A stretch of DNA of 64,000 nucleotides from Lumbricus terrestris (taxonomy: Eukaryota > Annelida > Clitellata > Crassiclitellata > Lumbricidae). This document shows, piece by piece, positions 19,627-30,429 of the stretch. The DNA lies in assembly GCA_949752735.1 (NCBI GenBank), contig OX457047.1:9110165-9174164 (forward strand). Reading direction: 5' to 3'. The notes beneath the pieces are model-generated. The model was given only the letters and a program-made list of their open reading frames with translations. It had not been told where the DNA came from and ran no database searches. A program made the translations under genes and the position numbers. How positions within the stretch are numbered: the stretch's first letter is position 1; each line of letters begins with the position of its first letter.

Positions 19627-19768
19627 CAGTGTGAGAATTGTGGAAAAATAACTGGGGGGTTGGACCATTATCCACATGGAATTGGGGTGTAAAAACATAC
19701 TTTAACATGGGGCTCTAAGAAAGACTGGGGGGTCGGAAACCTCCAACCCCCCGGCAATTCTCACCCTG
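19627..19768. mobile_element. hAT-like MITE, CAGTGTGAGAATTG termini, copy 1
   Basis: 142 bp, CAGTGTGAGAATTG to CAATTCTCACCCTG, with flanking octamers GTAAGTAC and GTAAGCAC (one mismatch). The interior TGGAAAAATAACTGGGG and CTAAGAAAGACTGGGG recur in the copies at 32335-32473 and about 50424-50568. Confidence 0.85.
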
Positions 19769-20277
19769 GTAAGCACTGATTGAGACGTGAGGGGGTAATT
19801 AGAACCCATGAAATATCAAAATATGAGAAATATGGGAAAAAATTGCTGGAATTGGTGGAATCATGAAATGGGGCAAAATGGGATATGTGTATCCCATTAT
19901 GCCTCCAATTTACCACAATTGTAAACCCGCCATTTTCAAACAAAATACTGAACTTGTACAAATTTTCATATAGGAATATATGATTTTATATATTACCCTA
20001 CACATGGATCGTATAAGCTAAATTTAATATAGCTCCACTGTTTCTAAACAACTTTTGGATTATGAACGTAGCCTACCTTATATTGGAGTGCGTGAAAATC
20101 ATTTTTTAATCATAAATATTGGAAAATGCTTCGGAATCGAAAATGCTTTCGTCCTTCACCTTAAAAGATGCATTACTTCCGTTTGGAATTTTTTCACATT
20201 TTCAAAGTATACAGTAAGACCGACAATAATGAAGTCTCCCGTTATGCCCCGGTATCCCATTATTCCCCGCTCTCACC

Positions 20278-20984
20278 TACATGCGGCTTATCGTCCAAGT
20301 AAACGTCAATAATGACGCACTCTTGAAGGGCAACCGTAGCAGTAGCTTTGCAAGAGCAGTAGTCGAAGCCTTTACAGGGTATCTAATATTTTCAGTACAT
20401 TCGGTGACTTGCACTGGCTGTGCTGTTTCGTCTAATAAACGTAACTTGAGAGACATGTTTCGTTGCAACCTAATTGTGCGTATCGCCGATTCGCTAGCAA
20501 CTCCATTTAATTGCTCAGTTTCTTACCAAAGATCTCAGAAATGATATTCGAGCAAAATAATTGCAGGCACTTAAGTGCTTTTGTTTTCCGTCAGTTAGCC
20601 TATATCCGAATAATAATTATTGTTATGTCAGTCCTCTAATTGAGGTCGAACTGACAGGCTGCCATGGTTTGAAACGAGGCAGACAGAGTCAACAATGGAA
20701 GACTGGAGGGACCGAGGATAGGAGGAAGCGAGATAGATGGAGGCTGGAAGAAAGATAGACATAGAGGAAGGCAGAGACATGGAGAGATAGACGTGGACTA
20801 GACATCAATAATTGGAAGAGGTAGGCTAGGTTTAGAAGGTGGGTTGTACAGGTAGAAGAAGAGGAATGGAGACGTGAGGGAGGAATGGAGGGAGACAAGA
20901 AGAAGAAGAAAGAGAAACGTAGGTAGGCCTAATTGTAATTGTAATTAAGACAGTTTATATAGATCAATGGCAGCAAGCAACTTC
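20278..20984. other. Intergenic stretch without recognised genes
   Basis: 20278-20660 has mixed composition and no similarity that I can name. 20690-20920 is a purine-rich + strand (GGAAG, GAGGAA) that generates artefactual Ser/Pro-rich frames on the other strand. Confidence 0.4.
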
Positions 20985-21420
20985 TAGGGTACTTTACGCG
21001 CAAAATTATTGTCAACTGTCAGAGTAAACGCAAAGGTTTTGAGAGCAAGTGCAGCTTCAACCATTTTCTTTTAAGTAGGTCGAGATACAGGAACAGATAC
21101 GTCGGCGGTCTTGGACGATCGCAGCCGGGATCTACTTGGATCGTTTCCTAGCGGTCTCATGTTGTCCGCGAGGTAGCGTGGGGCACAGTTGTTGAGAAAT
21201 TTGTAGGCTACATGTGGATGCAAAGTTTACACTTGATGCGCTCGCGTATTCCGAGCAAATGAAGCTGGTCCCGAATCGCGGTTAAGATATGGTCGAACAT
21301 ATTTTTGATCGCGAATACGGCCGAGCTGCAGCATTGATGACCGCCTGAAGCCGAATGACATTGCACTGTGGCAAGCCAGCAAAGATAACATTGCTGCAAT
21401 CGATTCGGCCAGTGACGTAG
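20985..21420 (-). mobile_element. CR1/L2-like LINE C-terminal fragment
   Basis: On the minus strand, in shifting frames, I read IFAGLPQCNVIRLQAVINAA, SFARNTRAHQV, and FLNNCAPRYLADNM with RSRLRSSKTADV. These follow the order NxxxxGLPxxxxxRLQxVxNAAAR...APxYLxxxxxP...LRSS seen in CR1/L2 polymerase tails. Several frameshifts make it dead. The right end abuts a CAGTGACGTAGCCAGAAATT fragment of the hAT-like family. Confidence 0.7.
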
Positions 21421-21550
21421 CCAGAAATTTACGGTGGGGGTTTATGGCCTGGTCGGATCGTAATCGTAATCGCAAACTCGAAATTTCTAAAGCGCTACTC
21501 GAAAGCCAAGCGCAGGGGGCACCAGTTTATTCACGAGCGCTGGGTTGCGT

Positions 21551-21689
21551 TAGAAGGGTTGTCCGTGAGAGTAGTCCGTGGTGGTCCGGGTCGAGTTACC
21601 ATAGGATCAGGATCAAATGCGTTGAGTTAGAAGGGTTGTCCGTGAGAGTAGTCCGTGGTGGTCCAGGTCGAGTTACCATAGGATCAGAG
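21551..21689. repeat. Two-copy tandem duplication, 79-bp period
   Basis: AGAAGGGTTGTCCGTGAGAG followed by TAGTCCGTGGTGGTCC and GTCGAGTTACCATAGGATCA occurs at 21551 and again at 21630. The flank GGGGCGGAACAGCTACTAAG is the complement of a stretch at 32549-32580, so the duplication lies in a LINE-associated 3' region. Confidence 0.85.
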
Positions 21690-22054
21690 GGGCGGAACAG
21701 CTACTAAGGCGGGTGTCGTCTGGGTCGGGAATTGGAGGGTAGAGGATCAGATGAGATAGGGGAAGAGTTCGTGAAAAGGAGTGTCTGTAATGTTTTAAAG
21801 ATGATTGGTTGCCGTTCGCTGGTTAGGCTATTCCTCGACAATCATCTAACTAAAACTAGTCTTGGTGGCAGCGGTGATGGTCCAGTCTCTTCGGGTCTTG
21901 GTAGCGTGGTTCTTTGACGACTAGATGAGTATAGAATAACACAGTTGATTTCCTTTCTTGTATTATTGACGTAGCTTATCTTACAGTGTTTTATTTACAA
22001 TGAATATCGGTTTCCATAACGTGTTGTTAATTCTTCCTACAGTCTGTTCCTACA

Positions 22055-22695
22055 CTTCATTCGACAATGTGCGGAAGCATCAAAAAAGGCAAATTCAACA
22101 TTAGGCATGATAAAAAGGACAATAGTTACTAGAGACAAGGACACGTTACTGAGGTTGTATAAATCACTGGTTAGGCCACAGTTGGAATACTGCATTCAGG
22201 CATGGAACCCACACCTGAAACAGGACATTGAAAAATTGGAGAAAGTGCAAAGAAGAGCTACGAAGATGATTTGGGGCTACAAAGATTTGAGCTATGAAGA
22301 GAGGTTGGAGAGGTGTGGGCTAACAACACTGGAGAGACGGAGAAGCAGGGGAGACCTAATTGAAGCATACAAGATCATTACTGGAAAGGAAGCACTAGGT
22401 TGGGAGAAATTCTTTGAATTAGCACCAAACAAAGCAACTCGGGGTCATAGGTACAAATTGTTTAAGAAGCCGAGAGGAACATTGGGACAGAAATTCTTTA
22501 GTGCTAGAGTTGTAGACATGTGGAACGGCTTGGATGACAGCACTGTGTCGGTGGACACGGTCTCAGCATTCAAAAGGAAGCTAGGAAAATTGGGCTACTA
22601 GGTGTTCCAGGTTAATTTTCAGTGGTTCTAACACAGACCCAGTGTCTTCTGAACCACTTAAAACCCATGTTATGTTATGTTATGTTTATTCCTAC
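22055..22695 (+). mobile_element. LINE RT C-terminal fragment with open 164-codon frame and (ATGTT)n tail
   Basis: The frame 22107-22601 is uninterrupted and extends upstream as CAEASKKANSTLG. It reads LRLYKSLVRPQLEYCIQAWN, EKLEKVQRRATKMIWG, YEERLERCGLTTLERRRSRG, then FSARVVDMWNGLDD and a final KRKLGKLGY. This is the carboxyl end of a CR1-like reverse transcriptase (LVRPxLEYxxxxWxP...LExVQRRATKxI...). The 3' end is ATGTTATGTTATGTT. The frame is intact, so this insertion is younger than the L2-type copies, but only the 3' part is present. Confidence 0.88.
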
Positions 22696-23585
22696 GCTTC
22701 GTTCCTACACTCTCGGATTGCTAACCTAACGCACTGACTTTTCTCGCAGTTGCATTGGCCTATCTTTCCAATCTCTTCCTTGAGAGCGGGTTCCTCTGCT
22801 GATCGTTCTCGCCCTAACGCCTTCTGAGTTCTGAGAGAGAATCCCTTTTTAGAGTGGATTCCTCTACCGGTCGTTTCGCCCTGACGCTTTCTGAGAGTGA
22901 ACCCCGGCCCACAATTTCGCCCCCTATTTATCCATTTCCTTCAGTCGCCCGTCTCAGCCCCTTTCTATTCGTTTTCGCTCCTTAGGTCTATATGGTCATC
23001 TTTCTGTTCAACTCTCTACTTGTTGTGCATTCACTCCTTTTATGGTCATTTTTCATACCTCCTGTTTCTTCTGCCCTAGGCTATCTCTGCCCGGTCCCCT
23101 TGCTATTGCCTTTCCGCCTACTGTGCACCACTGTCTGCTATGAGTCAGTCTGCGTCTTCCAGTCTGCGTCTCTGTGCAAATATATTTATATAATATTTAT
23201 ATCAACCTAGAGTCCTTTAAGTTTCTAGTTTTCCGTATTCTAAATATAATGTTCATTCTTATGTCTAAAGTCTTCAACCTAATCCACTTAATCGTCTGTA
23301 TGTATTCTAAATATAATGTTCAGTTTCATACATATAAAAATTCTCTACGCATTGTTCGGTTGCCTCTACATTATTCGAATCAGTTTCTCATAACCCAGTC
23401 CCCTCTTCCATTACAGTGTCTTAAGTTTCGAATGAAAAGCCCGAGGTGTGATGGATAGAGGAGCCTGAGGAAGGTTGTGGTGTGTGATCAGCAACGATGG
23501 TGGAGGGACTGAAAAGAATCGGAATTCAGGAGGCTGCGGTGTGTCAACCTGGACGTTTTTCACGAATTAAACGAATATCTATAGA
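22696..23585. other. Intergenic stretch, pyrimidine-rich, no gene recognised
   Basis: Pyrimidine-rich DNA with TTCTGAGAG/CCTCT repeats (22790-22910) and TCTAAATATAATGTTCA twice (23238 and 23306). The open frames are short and show no similarity. Confidence 0.4.
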
Positions 23586-23589
23586 TCAT

Positions 23590-23990
23590 TCCAAAGGCGT
23601 GGTGCTGAGATGGATATGGCTCGGTTGGAGAACTTGAGATGACTTGTGACCGGCGGTCGAGAAAGTGAAAGGCAGGTGGATGACGGGTAGAACGGGTTGG
23701 CTGGATGATGAAGAGTTCGCGAAGATAACTGGGCTGAGAGCATTGTAAAGAGTTGTAAGTTAAGGAGAGAACTTTGAAGTGGATTCGCTCTGATATTTTC
23801 AGCCAGTGAAGTGACTTGAGGACAGGAGTGATGTGATGATGTCTTGGTGTTCTGGTGACGGCTCTAGCTAGAGAATTTTGAATGAGTTGGAGGCGCTTAA
23901 GTTGTGTGGAATCAAGGTTTAAGAACAGGGAGTTGCAGTAGTCAAGCTTTGAGTGGACGATGGACGTAGCAATGGTGGAAGCGGCGGCGG
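23590..23990 (-). mobile_element. LINE RT C-terminal fragment
   Basis: The minus strand reads STIATSIVHSKLDYCNSLFL, LKRLQLIQNSLARAVTRTP, HHITPVLKSLHWLKISERI and HFKVLSLTYNSLQ. This is the DYCNSLF...LQxxQNxxARxVxxx...LHWLxxxxRIxFK signature of L2/CR1 polymerases. The remainder toward 23590 is frameshifted. Upstream parts of the LINE are absent. Confidence 0.8.
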
Positions 23991-23999
23991 CATTTGCAG

Positions 24000-25190
24000 G
24001 TGATGGCAGGTATACAGTTTAAAATATTATAGGTCTAGACCCTGACTCAATAAGAAATAATTTCGTCTCGTATGAGTGTTTAGTGCTGAATAATTCGGCA
24101 CTGGCTTGTTTGCGGTATGTCACGGATTGAGCGCGTGTGGACATGAACGTAGTCAAGAATCCGCATCCTTCTGCAATTTCGTAGGCCTATTCCTTCTATG
24201 TTGCTCATAGGATTCTGTATGGCCATACCTGCTAAACAGTAATAATTATTGTCGCATTGAGTTAGTTGTGTTGCCTGTCACTCAGGTCTTTGTCTTATTT
24301 CCTAGCAACGGTCGTTGGAGTTCTTGTTAGTAGCCAAAGTTTCCGATCGTGTTGTCCTTGGTATAGTGGCTTGTTAGTTGGAAGCAATGGGCATTTCCAC
24401 CATATATGGTGTTCAATTTTTACCACTCTGGTGATGAAACAGAAGTTGTCTTGTGTTGTCTTCAGCCTTCCTCGGTCCCCGGTTTGGTCGCTCCATATTA
24501 TAGAGACAGGTTTCTCCATCTTTGCCTGTCCTCTGTCTCTGCCGGGACACAATCGAATGACATTTCAATCCACATTCTGACATCGGCGAATGAACGAATG
24601 AATTAAATATTCAGACCTTCTAGACTTATTGAAATCCTTCAGCAGCTCTCAGTTTGCTTAGTAATTCTTCAGATGTCGCTGGAATTGTCAGCGGACAGTG
24701 CGTATCTAGGTCTATTTACCCCTCTTCTATGGGAAATAAAGGCATCTGGGAATTGTGGAAAAACATTTGTCTACCGGACGATTTCCGAGGCGCATGGCGC
24801 CTAGCAGGGTATGGGTTTGGTGTATACCTTTCCCACTCCATTTTTTTTCAATTTCCACATTGCAATGGCGACATTTTAGGCCGCCATCTTACGAGAATTG
24901 CTCTGTAGGCTATACTATAAATGTCAGTGCTGATAATAGTGGTATAAGACTTCAGTAAATAAACTAAATATATACATTGTATACTTATAATATTGCAAAA
25001 AATAAAATTTTCTCATTGTGACGGTAGCATTTTAGGATGTCATACTAACAAAATTACTTTATTATTTCAGTGTTGATAAAAAGTGCATGCTTTAAAAATT
25101 TAATATATAAATACATATCAGCTGAAAGGAACTGAAATTCTGCAATATAGCCTATGATCTTCGAATTGCCTATCTTGCTCACGCACACAC
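24000..25190. other. Intergenic stretch with repeat remnants
   Basis: 24000-24770 has no recognised feature. 24775-25080 contains GAGGCGCATGGCGCC, TTTCCACATTGCAATGGCG and ACATTTTAGG. This is a single degenerate unit of the element family that carries the 85-bp and 122-bp minisatellites. Confidence 0.45.
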
Positions 25191-25194
25191 GACC

Positions 25195-25440
25195 GTAGAC
25201 GCTACTGTTTGATGGTCCGATCGTTGATCACCTGGTCAAGCAGCTGCCCCTCCTCAAGCAGACGCGCTCTGCGGTTATCGATGTCATGAAAGCGGCCAAG
25301 CGGGAACGAAAAACGCGCTCCTCCAGTACATGTACTCCGGATCAAGGTCTGGACTGCCTGGCGGCCACAGCTGCGGGATATGAAGCCGAGTGTCTTCCGG
25401 GACAGCTACTACACTGTAACTGCTGAAGCTGGATCGACAA
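25195..25440 (+). other. Unidentified GC-rich open stretch
   Basis: An open + frame without ATG reads LFDGPIVDHLVKQLPLLKQT, then RSAVIDVMKAAKRERKTRSS and AGYEAECLPGQLLHCNC before TGA. It is markedly GC-richer than its surroundings. It could be a fragment of a transposon ORF or a decayed exon. I do not recognise the family and see no convincing splice partners. Confidence 0.25.
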
Positions 25441-28275
25441 CTAGGTCTAAGATCGAAGAAACTGAAAGTATAAAGAGGAAGCTTCTGTTTTTATTAACTA
25501 AAATCAACATAAAAAACTTTGCGATATTCGACATATAGTCTCAAATCAATAACAAGTAAACCACTTAACATCTGAAACTATAACAATAACTTAAGCATGA
25601 ACTTGGCAAAATAACTAGAACCATTAGGCTAATGACTAGAATACCAAACATATTTTTAGTTTTAGCAACCATTATACATGGGCGCCGACTCTGCGAGGCC
25701 CGTGAGTGCTCAGCACCACCAGAAATTGGCCATGCGAGACCCGCTCTATGCTGGGCACCACCAGAAATCAGCCAACAAGATGTGCTTTTATGATATTATT
25801 TCTCTGTTGGCGTTGCTTATCTATAAAAATCATTGCGTTTTTTACATATTTTCTTTTAGTTAGTCTACCTTAATATTACTCCAGTTTTACTCCGTCCGGT
25901 AGTCTGAACTCCATACGAATACGAGGAATATCTCGAAATCCTGCTCATTCGATCCGCTTCAGTCATTTTTTTTATTACGGACGAAGGCGACGACTTGAAT
26001 GAATGTTTCTTTTTATTGTAGGCCTACATGCTGGGTTATATAATGATCATCACTGCGCGAAAATCACCTTACAGCATCACAAAAGCTGGATACTGTTTTG
26101 TCTGCGTTAATTAACAAATCAGCCTTGACTAAATTGTCTGCGAAAACTATTTGAAAAACTGTCTTCCACAATGTTAATATTGGCTCACTAAAATTAATAG
26201 TGGCTAAGTGGCTATTGTAGACAGAAAATTTTGATTTCTTGTGCAAAATTTGAGTCTGTTCAGTGTTGACCTAATTAGGGGAGAGTGCTCCAAGATGCCC
26301 ATGCTAACGAAGATTGTGCTTTCTTCTGTGTGGATTCCAAGAAAAGTACATGCCAAGAGTTATAATTTTTTTTAAGCAATTGGGAAGAACATTTATTGAG
26401 ATATTAAATCATATCTTTAAAAATGAAATAATGGGAAATTTTGATGAGATAGCTCAAAATGTCACTATTTCATGTTGTGCGGAAATTTTTTAGACAACGG
26501 AAAGGATGCTTTTCAAGTCTCAAACCACGACAATTTCGTTAAAATGACAGCCTAAGATGCTGCCATCGCAGTGTACGTGGCAAGAAACAAATTCGAAAAT
26601 GGTTAGGAGCACATGCATCCCCTCCCCAAGCCCCTTCGGCCCTTCCACGCTCGGCGATCGTCCTTTGACCGCGAGTTCGTGCCCTAAAACCATGAACAAG
26701 TCTCCGCCTATGAACAGGGGTCATTTCACTCACTCTCCTATAAAAAAGGCTCAAAAAATTTTTTCCGCGCTCACGCGCGGATTTCTTTCACATTCGTTTG
26801 GGCACCCACACTCTTCCGGTCAACTCGGCGCCTATGCCATTATATATATATATATATATATATATATAATGGTTGCTAAAACTAGAGGCAAATTAAAATA
26901 GCACTATAGGCTAAACTCTGGAAAAAACCCGCTAAGACTTGCTTAACAAGCAGCATATAGCATAGGCCTAACCTTACATGAAAAAAATTTAATACGGCAA
27001 TCAACTCATTAGGCTACAGATCGCATAGGCGGAGACTTGGCCTAGAGGTTGGGAGGGACGAACGAGTGGCCGAAGGACGATCACCACTTTCGGCGGACGG
27101 CCGACAGCTCTGAGTGGCCGTCGACCTTTTCCATTTTCATCGACCAAAATTTGTTATGACCGTTTTTATTTTTTTAGTCATTATTTTGCTCGAAATCTCC
27201 TGAAAAATACCATTTCCTCTGTCAAAATGGCTGATGACCTTTCTAAGTCATTTGTTCCATTTTTGCCCGTCAAAATAGTCTAATCATTACCTTTTACCCC
27301 ATTATTTCTTCTAAATGTCTTAACGCTGTAGAAATTACAATTACATACAGCCTGATAAAGCACGATAAGATTAATAACGACTCAAGATTTGCGCATCTAA
27401 AACCTGAACGCTTTTCTGTTTTCAAGCTCCTTTAGTCATCTGTAGCCTAAGAGTATAAAACGTACATTTTCACACTGCGGATTTTGTGAGACCACGAACG
27501 TTGCGGTTGGAAATTCTGAGTGAGGTTTTTAAGATAAAAATGCAACATGCATGTGGAATAGCATTTCAAGTGCAGTAGGCTACTTTTGAGTCTGCATTTA
27601 TTGCTGTTTCACTTGAATAAAATCAAAAAATAATATTGACATAAAATTGACATAAATAGCCTAGACTAAATGGGTTGTCCGGCTTGACAATTTTTTATGG
27701 AACAGAAATCTGAATGTACCTGTGATTTTTCTAACTCATGGAAATGGTCCTGGTACCAAAAGTCTTGTTACGCGGAGAGTAAGGGTTCAAGTCCGTTCTG
27801 GGGCGGTTCGAGTAATTATAAACAAACCTACATGCACAGCGCACACCTCTCAATACAATAGTTTAATTGGTTTTGGCCGGAATATTGCCCCAAAAGCGTG
27901 ATTTAATGCACCGCTGGTGTGCCATAACAAATTATCTTTACTCTTTTCAGTCTTTTGCCGGAAATGGTTTGCTCTCGTGTAAGTATAATGGCGTTTTGAC
28001 GCTAATAAATTAATATAAATATAAATATAAATTAATATAGATTAATTGGAGGTTCAGAAAAATCAATACAGGGGTAAAATTCTGATTATATTTGAGGTCA
28101 CATTTTTTGTAAATTATACATGAGTGTATGTTAGTATGTTTGCAGGTTTTTTAGATGGACGATAGTATAGGTCACTGCGTAAGTCAAGGATTTACGCAAC
28201 GTTAATACCATGATTAATACCAATACCTTCGCGAGTTATATTTGCAGCGTCGTAAAATTATTTAAAACATATATT
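25441..28275. other. Intergenic stretch with element remnants
   Basis: AT-rich DNA. 26510-26720 is a reversed unit of the minisatellite-bearing family (TTTCGTTAAAATGACAGCCT, AAGTCTCCGCCTATGAAC). (TA)n lies at 26840-26868. 27025-27260 carries AGGCGGAGACTTGG and the GACCGTTTTTATTTTTTTAG / GATGACCT hairpin-type motif of the hAT-like elements. 27330-28270 holds nothing that I can name. Confidence 0.45.
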
Positions 28276-28663
28276 GGTACTTGTTTTTTATACGACCACC
28301 AAAAATTTATAAATTCGATGAAAAATATTTCTTCACGAAATAGAAGCGGGATTTAGCGCGTGAGGGTCGGTTAGGGCTCAGGTTAGGCGTCGTGAGGGTC
28401 GGTTAGGGTTAGTTTTAGGGTTGGTGCAGTCATATTCTGCTGAAATTGAAGCTGGATTGATGAAAAATAATTTTCAATGAAAAACGGATGAAAATATTTG
28501 CTGACGAAATAGAAACGGGATTTATCGAACAAATTCTTGCCTGTAAACAGAAGCTGGATCGATTAAAAGGATTCTCGGCAAACTAGAAGTTGGATTTATG
28601 AAAGATAACAACGCTGCAACGTTAGTTCTTGGTGTCTTGGTGGTCGTATAAAAAACATGTACC
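28276..28663. mobile_element. TIR element, GGTACTTGTTTTTTATACGA ends
   Basis: The left end GGTACTTGTTTTTTATACGA(CCACCAA) is the inverted match of the right end (TTGGTGG)TCGTATAAAAAACATGTACC, 27 bp with one mismatch. Inside are GTCGTGAGGGTCGGTTAGG repeats and GAAGCTGGATTGATG units shared with the 15001-15545 element. Confidence 0.75.
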
Positions 28664-29065
28664 ATAATCTGTCCTAGTAGTGGTAGAAATGACCCGCAAA
28701 GCAATTAGTCAAAGAAATCGTCTACACACACAAACCCTGCATGTATTTACCCAAATTCCAATACGCACAGAACTTCGTAAATATTATTTCACAGTAAAAC
28801 TAGAAGTTGGGTGAGATATGAAAACATGGTATTGATGCTAAATTATTGCAGTAAAATCAGAAGTTGAATTAGTATATTTAGCGTACATCAGAAGCAAAAG
28901 TTGGATGAGCGGCGAAACCATGGTCTTTGTGCTAAATTATATTGCTGTAAAACTAGAAGCTGGATGAGCCACCTAAATAGATTTTTTAGCAGAAGTAGAA
29001 GTTCAGTGAGAGATGGAATTATGTTATAGTAGAAGCAGAAGTTGGATGACCGACGAAACAAGTAC
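28664..29065. repeat. Degenerate repeat of AGAAGTTGGATGAG units
   Basis: AACTAGAAGTTGGGTGAG, ATCAGAAGTTGAAT, AAAGTTGGATGAGCGG, CTAGAAGCTGGATGAG, GTAGAAGTTCAGTGAG and GCAGAAGTTGGATGACCG recur about every 50-60 bases. This extends the GAAGCTGGAT motif of the neighbouring TIR element. Confidence 0.6.
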
Positions 29066-30110
29066 CCAGATTATTGTCGACGTTCATTGTCTCAAAACTG
29101 TCTTAAAAGATTTTTATAAAATCAAGGACTATCTGAAACCGTCCTTAGCGCTTTGTTGTCACTGACAGCTTGTAAGCTTGTCATCAGGTGAAGTTGTTAT
29201 TTGTAATAAGGCTAGCGATTGTATTTTAAATTAGAAGAAATGGGACACTTGCTGTTATGAGGACATTACGCTTAAATCATAATTATTCTATCGTCTGCAC
29301 AAAAGGGGTCTCTCGCAGCATGGACTATTCACAAGTGCTCTCAGTGCAGTAGTCGCTGGAAAAGAGAGTATTTTCTGGATTGAGTAGGCCTAGGCGTAGA
29401 TGAGTAGAAGCTTGGATTGCATTTGCAGATCATAAAAAGGTCAGGCCAAACAATAGGGCCAACCTCAGTAAATGCGTGATGTTATGTTTGGGCGGTCTTG
29501 GTCCGACAGACAAAAAGATCAATTGGACCGCACTACGTACATGTAGTGCGCAGCAAATGGAGCGAGGTATAGCATATATTATTGCACATAAATTTGGGGT
29601 AAGGTCCAACTGCGATTTGGTCACCAGAAAGCGAATATTATAGCGAATGTGTTTACAAAGATAATTATAGGCTAGTAGCTAAAAATATTGGGATAACAAT
29701 TTTTAGTTATGGGTAAAAAGTTTTTTATGCATAAGCGATACACGTGTATAATTCTTATTATCTTTTTCTGTGAACATATCCGGTTCTAACGAGGTAGACG
29801 TATAACTTTTGCTTGGCAGGATTTTTATAATTTTCAGAATATTTCATGTGGACATGTCATGTCGACGGATTAAGTGGCGCTAATAAGCGACAAGGACGCG
29901 AAGAAGTGCAAATCGACTCCGACCCATCAAAATTCATCACCAGAACACCCAAACAACGCCGCACACCACCGCCCTCACTAAGACACTCGAAAATTCCAGT
30001 GTGAATACACTTTAAACTTCTCCGTACCTACTACTCCCTAGAACACTTCTAGCGCACATATCTTCTAGAACTCTGCACCATCCAGCCAACCAGCGCAACC
30101 CGATTACTCG
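29066..30110. other. Intergenic stretch without recognised genes
   Basis: No coding similarity recognised. ACATGTAGTGCGCAGCAAAT and the GTCATGTCGAC region look unique. Confidence 0.35.
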
Positions 30111-30114
30111 CCTG

Positions 30115-30129
30115 TCTCACTCTCTCTCC

Positions 30130-30173
<44 letters not shown>

Positions 30174-30330
30174 ATCTCCCTCTCTCTCTCTTTTTCTCTC
30201 TATATTTCTCTCCCGATACAAGTCCTCTCAAGTTCTCCGACCGAGCCGTCCCCAATGCAATACAAAGACCACGCCTTTGGAATGATCTGCCTCCGGAATT
30301 CCGTTCATTTTCAGTTCCACCACCATCATT
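30115..30330 (+). repeat. (CT)n microsatellite and short LINE C-terminal remnant
   Basis: TCTC runs occupy 30115-30210. Directly after, the + strand reads FSDRAVPNAIQRPRLWNDLP PEFRSFS, the LWNxLPxxxR end of a CR1/L2-type polymerase in a single short fragment. Confidence 0.65.
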
Positions 30331-30429
30331 ACTTATAATCAATTGCTGATGCCTCCCCCCCCCCCCCCATTTACCTCAGCGACAACTGTCTGACGAATTT
30401 CGACCTCTCACTGAGTTTGACCTTCGGTT

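Larger units (their letters stand above)
19281..20277. mobile_element. TIR element, AGGGAGAGCGGGGCATAACGGG ends, TA flanks
   Basis: The left end GGGAGAGCGGGGCATAACGG and the right end (reverse complement GGTGAGAGCGGGGAATAATG) form inverted repeats of about 25 bp. Both are bordered by TA. Motifs CATAACGGGAT/ATCCCGTTATGCCCC recur inside (19530, 19890, 20230). No transposase frame is seen. Two later insertions, a palindrome-bearing segment and a 142-bp MITE, lie inside. Confidence 0.75.

Noticed and set aside
27745..27815. tRNA-like GGTTCAAGTCC with CTGGTACCAAAAG upstream
   Set aside because: No cloverleaf with paired acceptor and anticodon stems could be drawn. At most it is a decayed SINE B box.
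28360..28440. Interstitial telomere-like GGTTAGGGTTAG
   Set aside because: Only two TTAGGG units occur, inside repeated GTCGTGAGGGTCGGTTAGG, so this is part of the TIR element.
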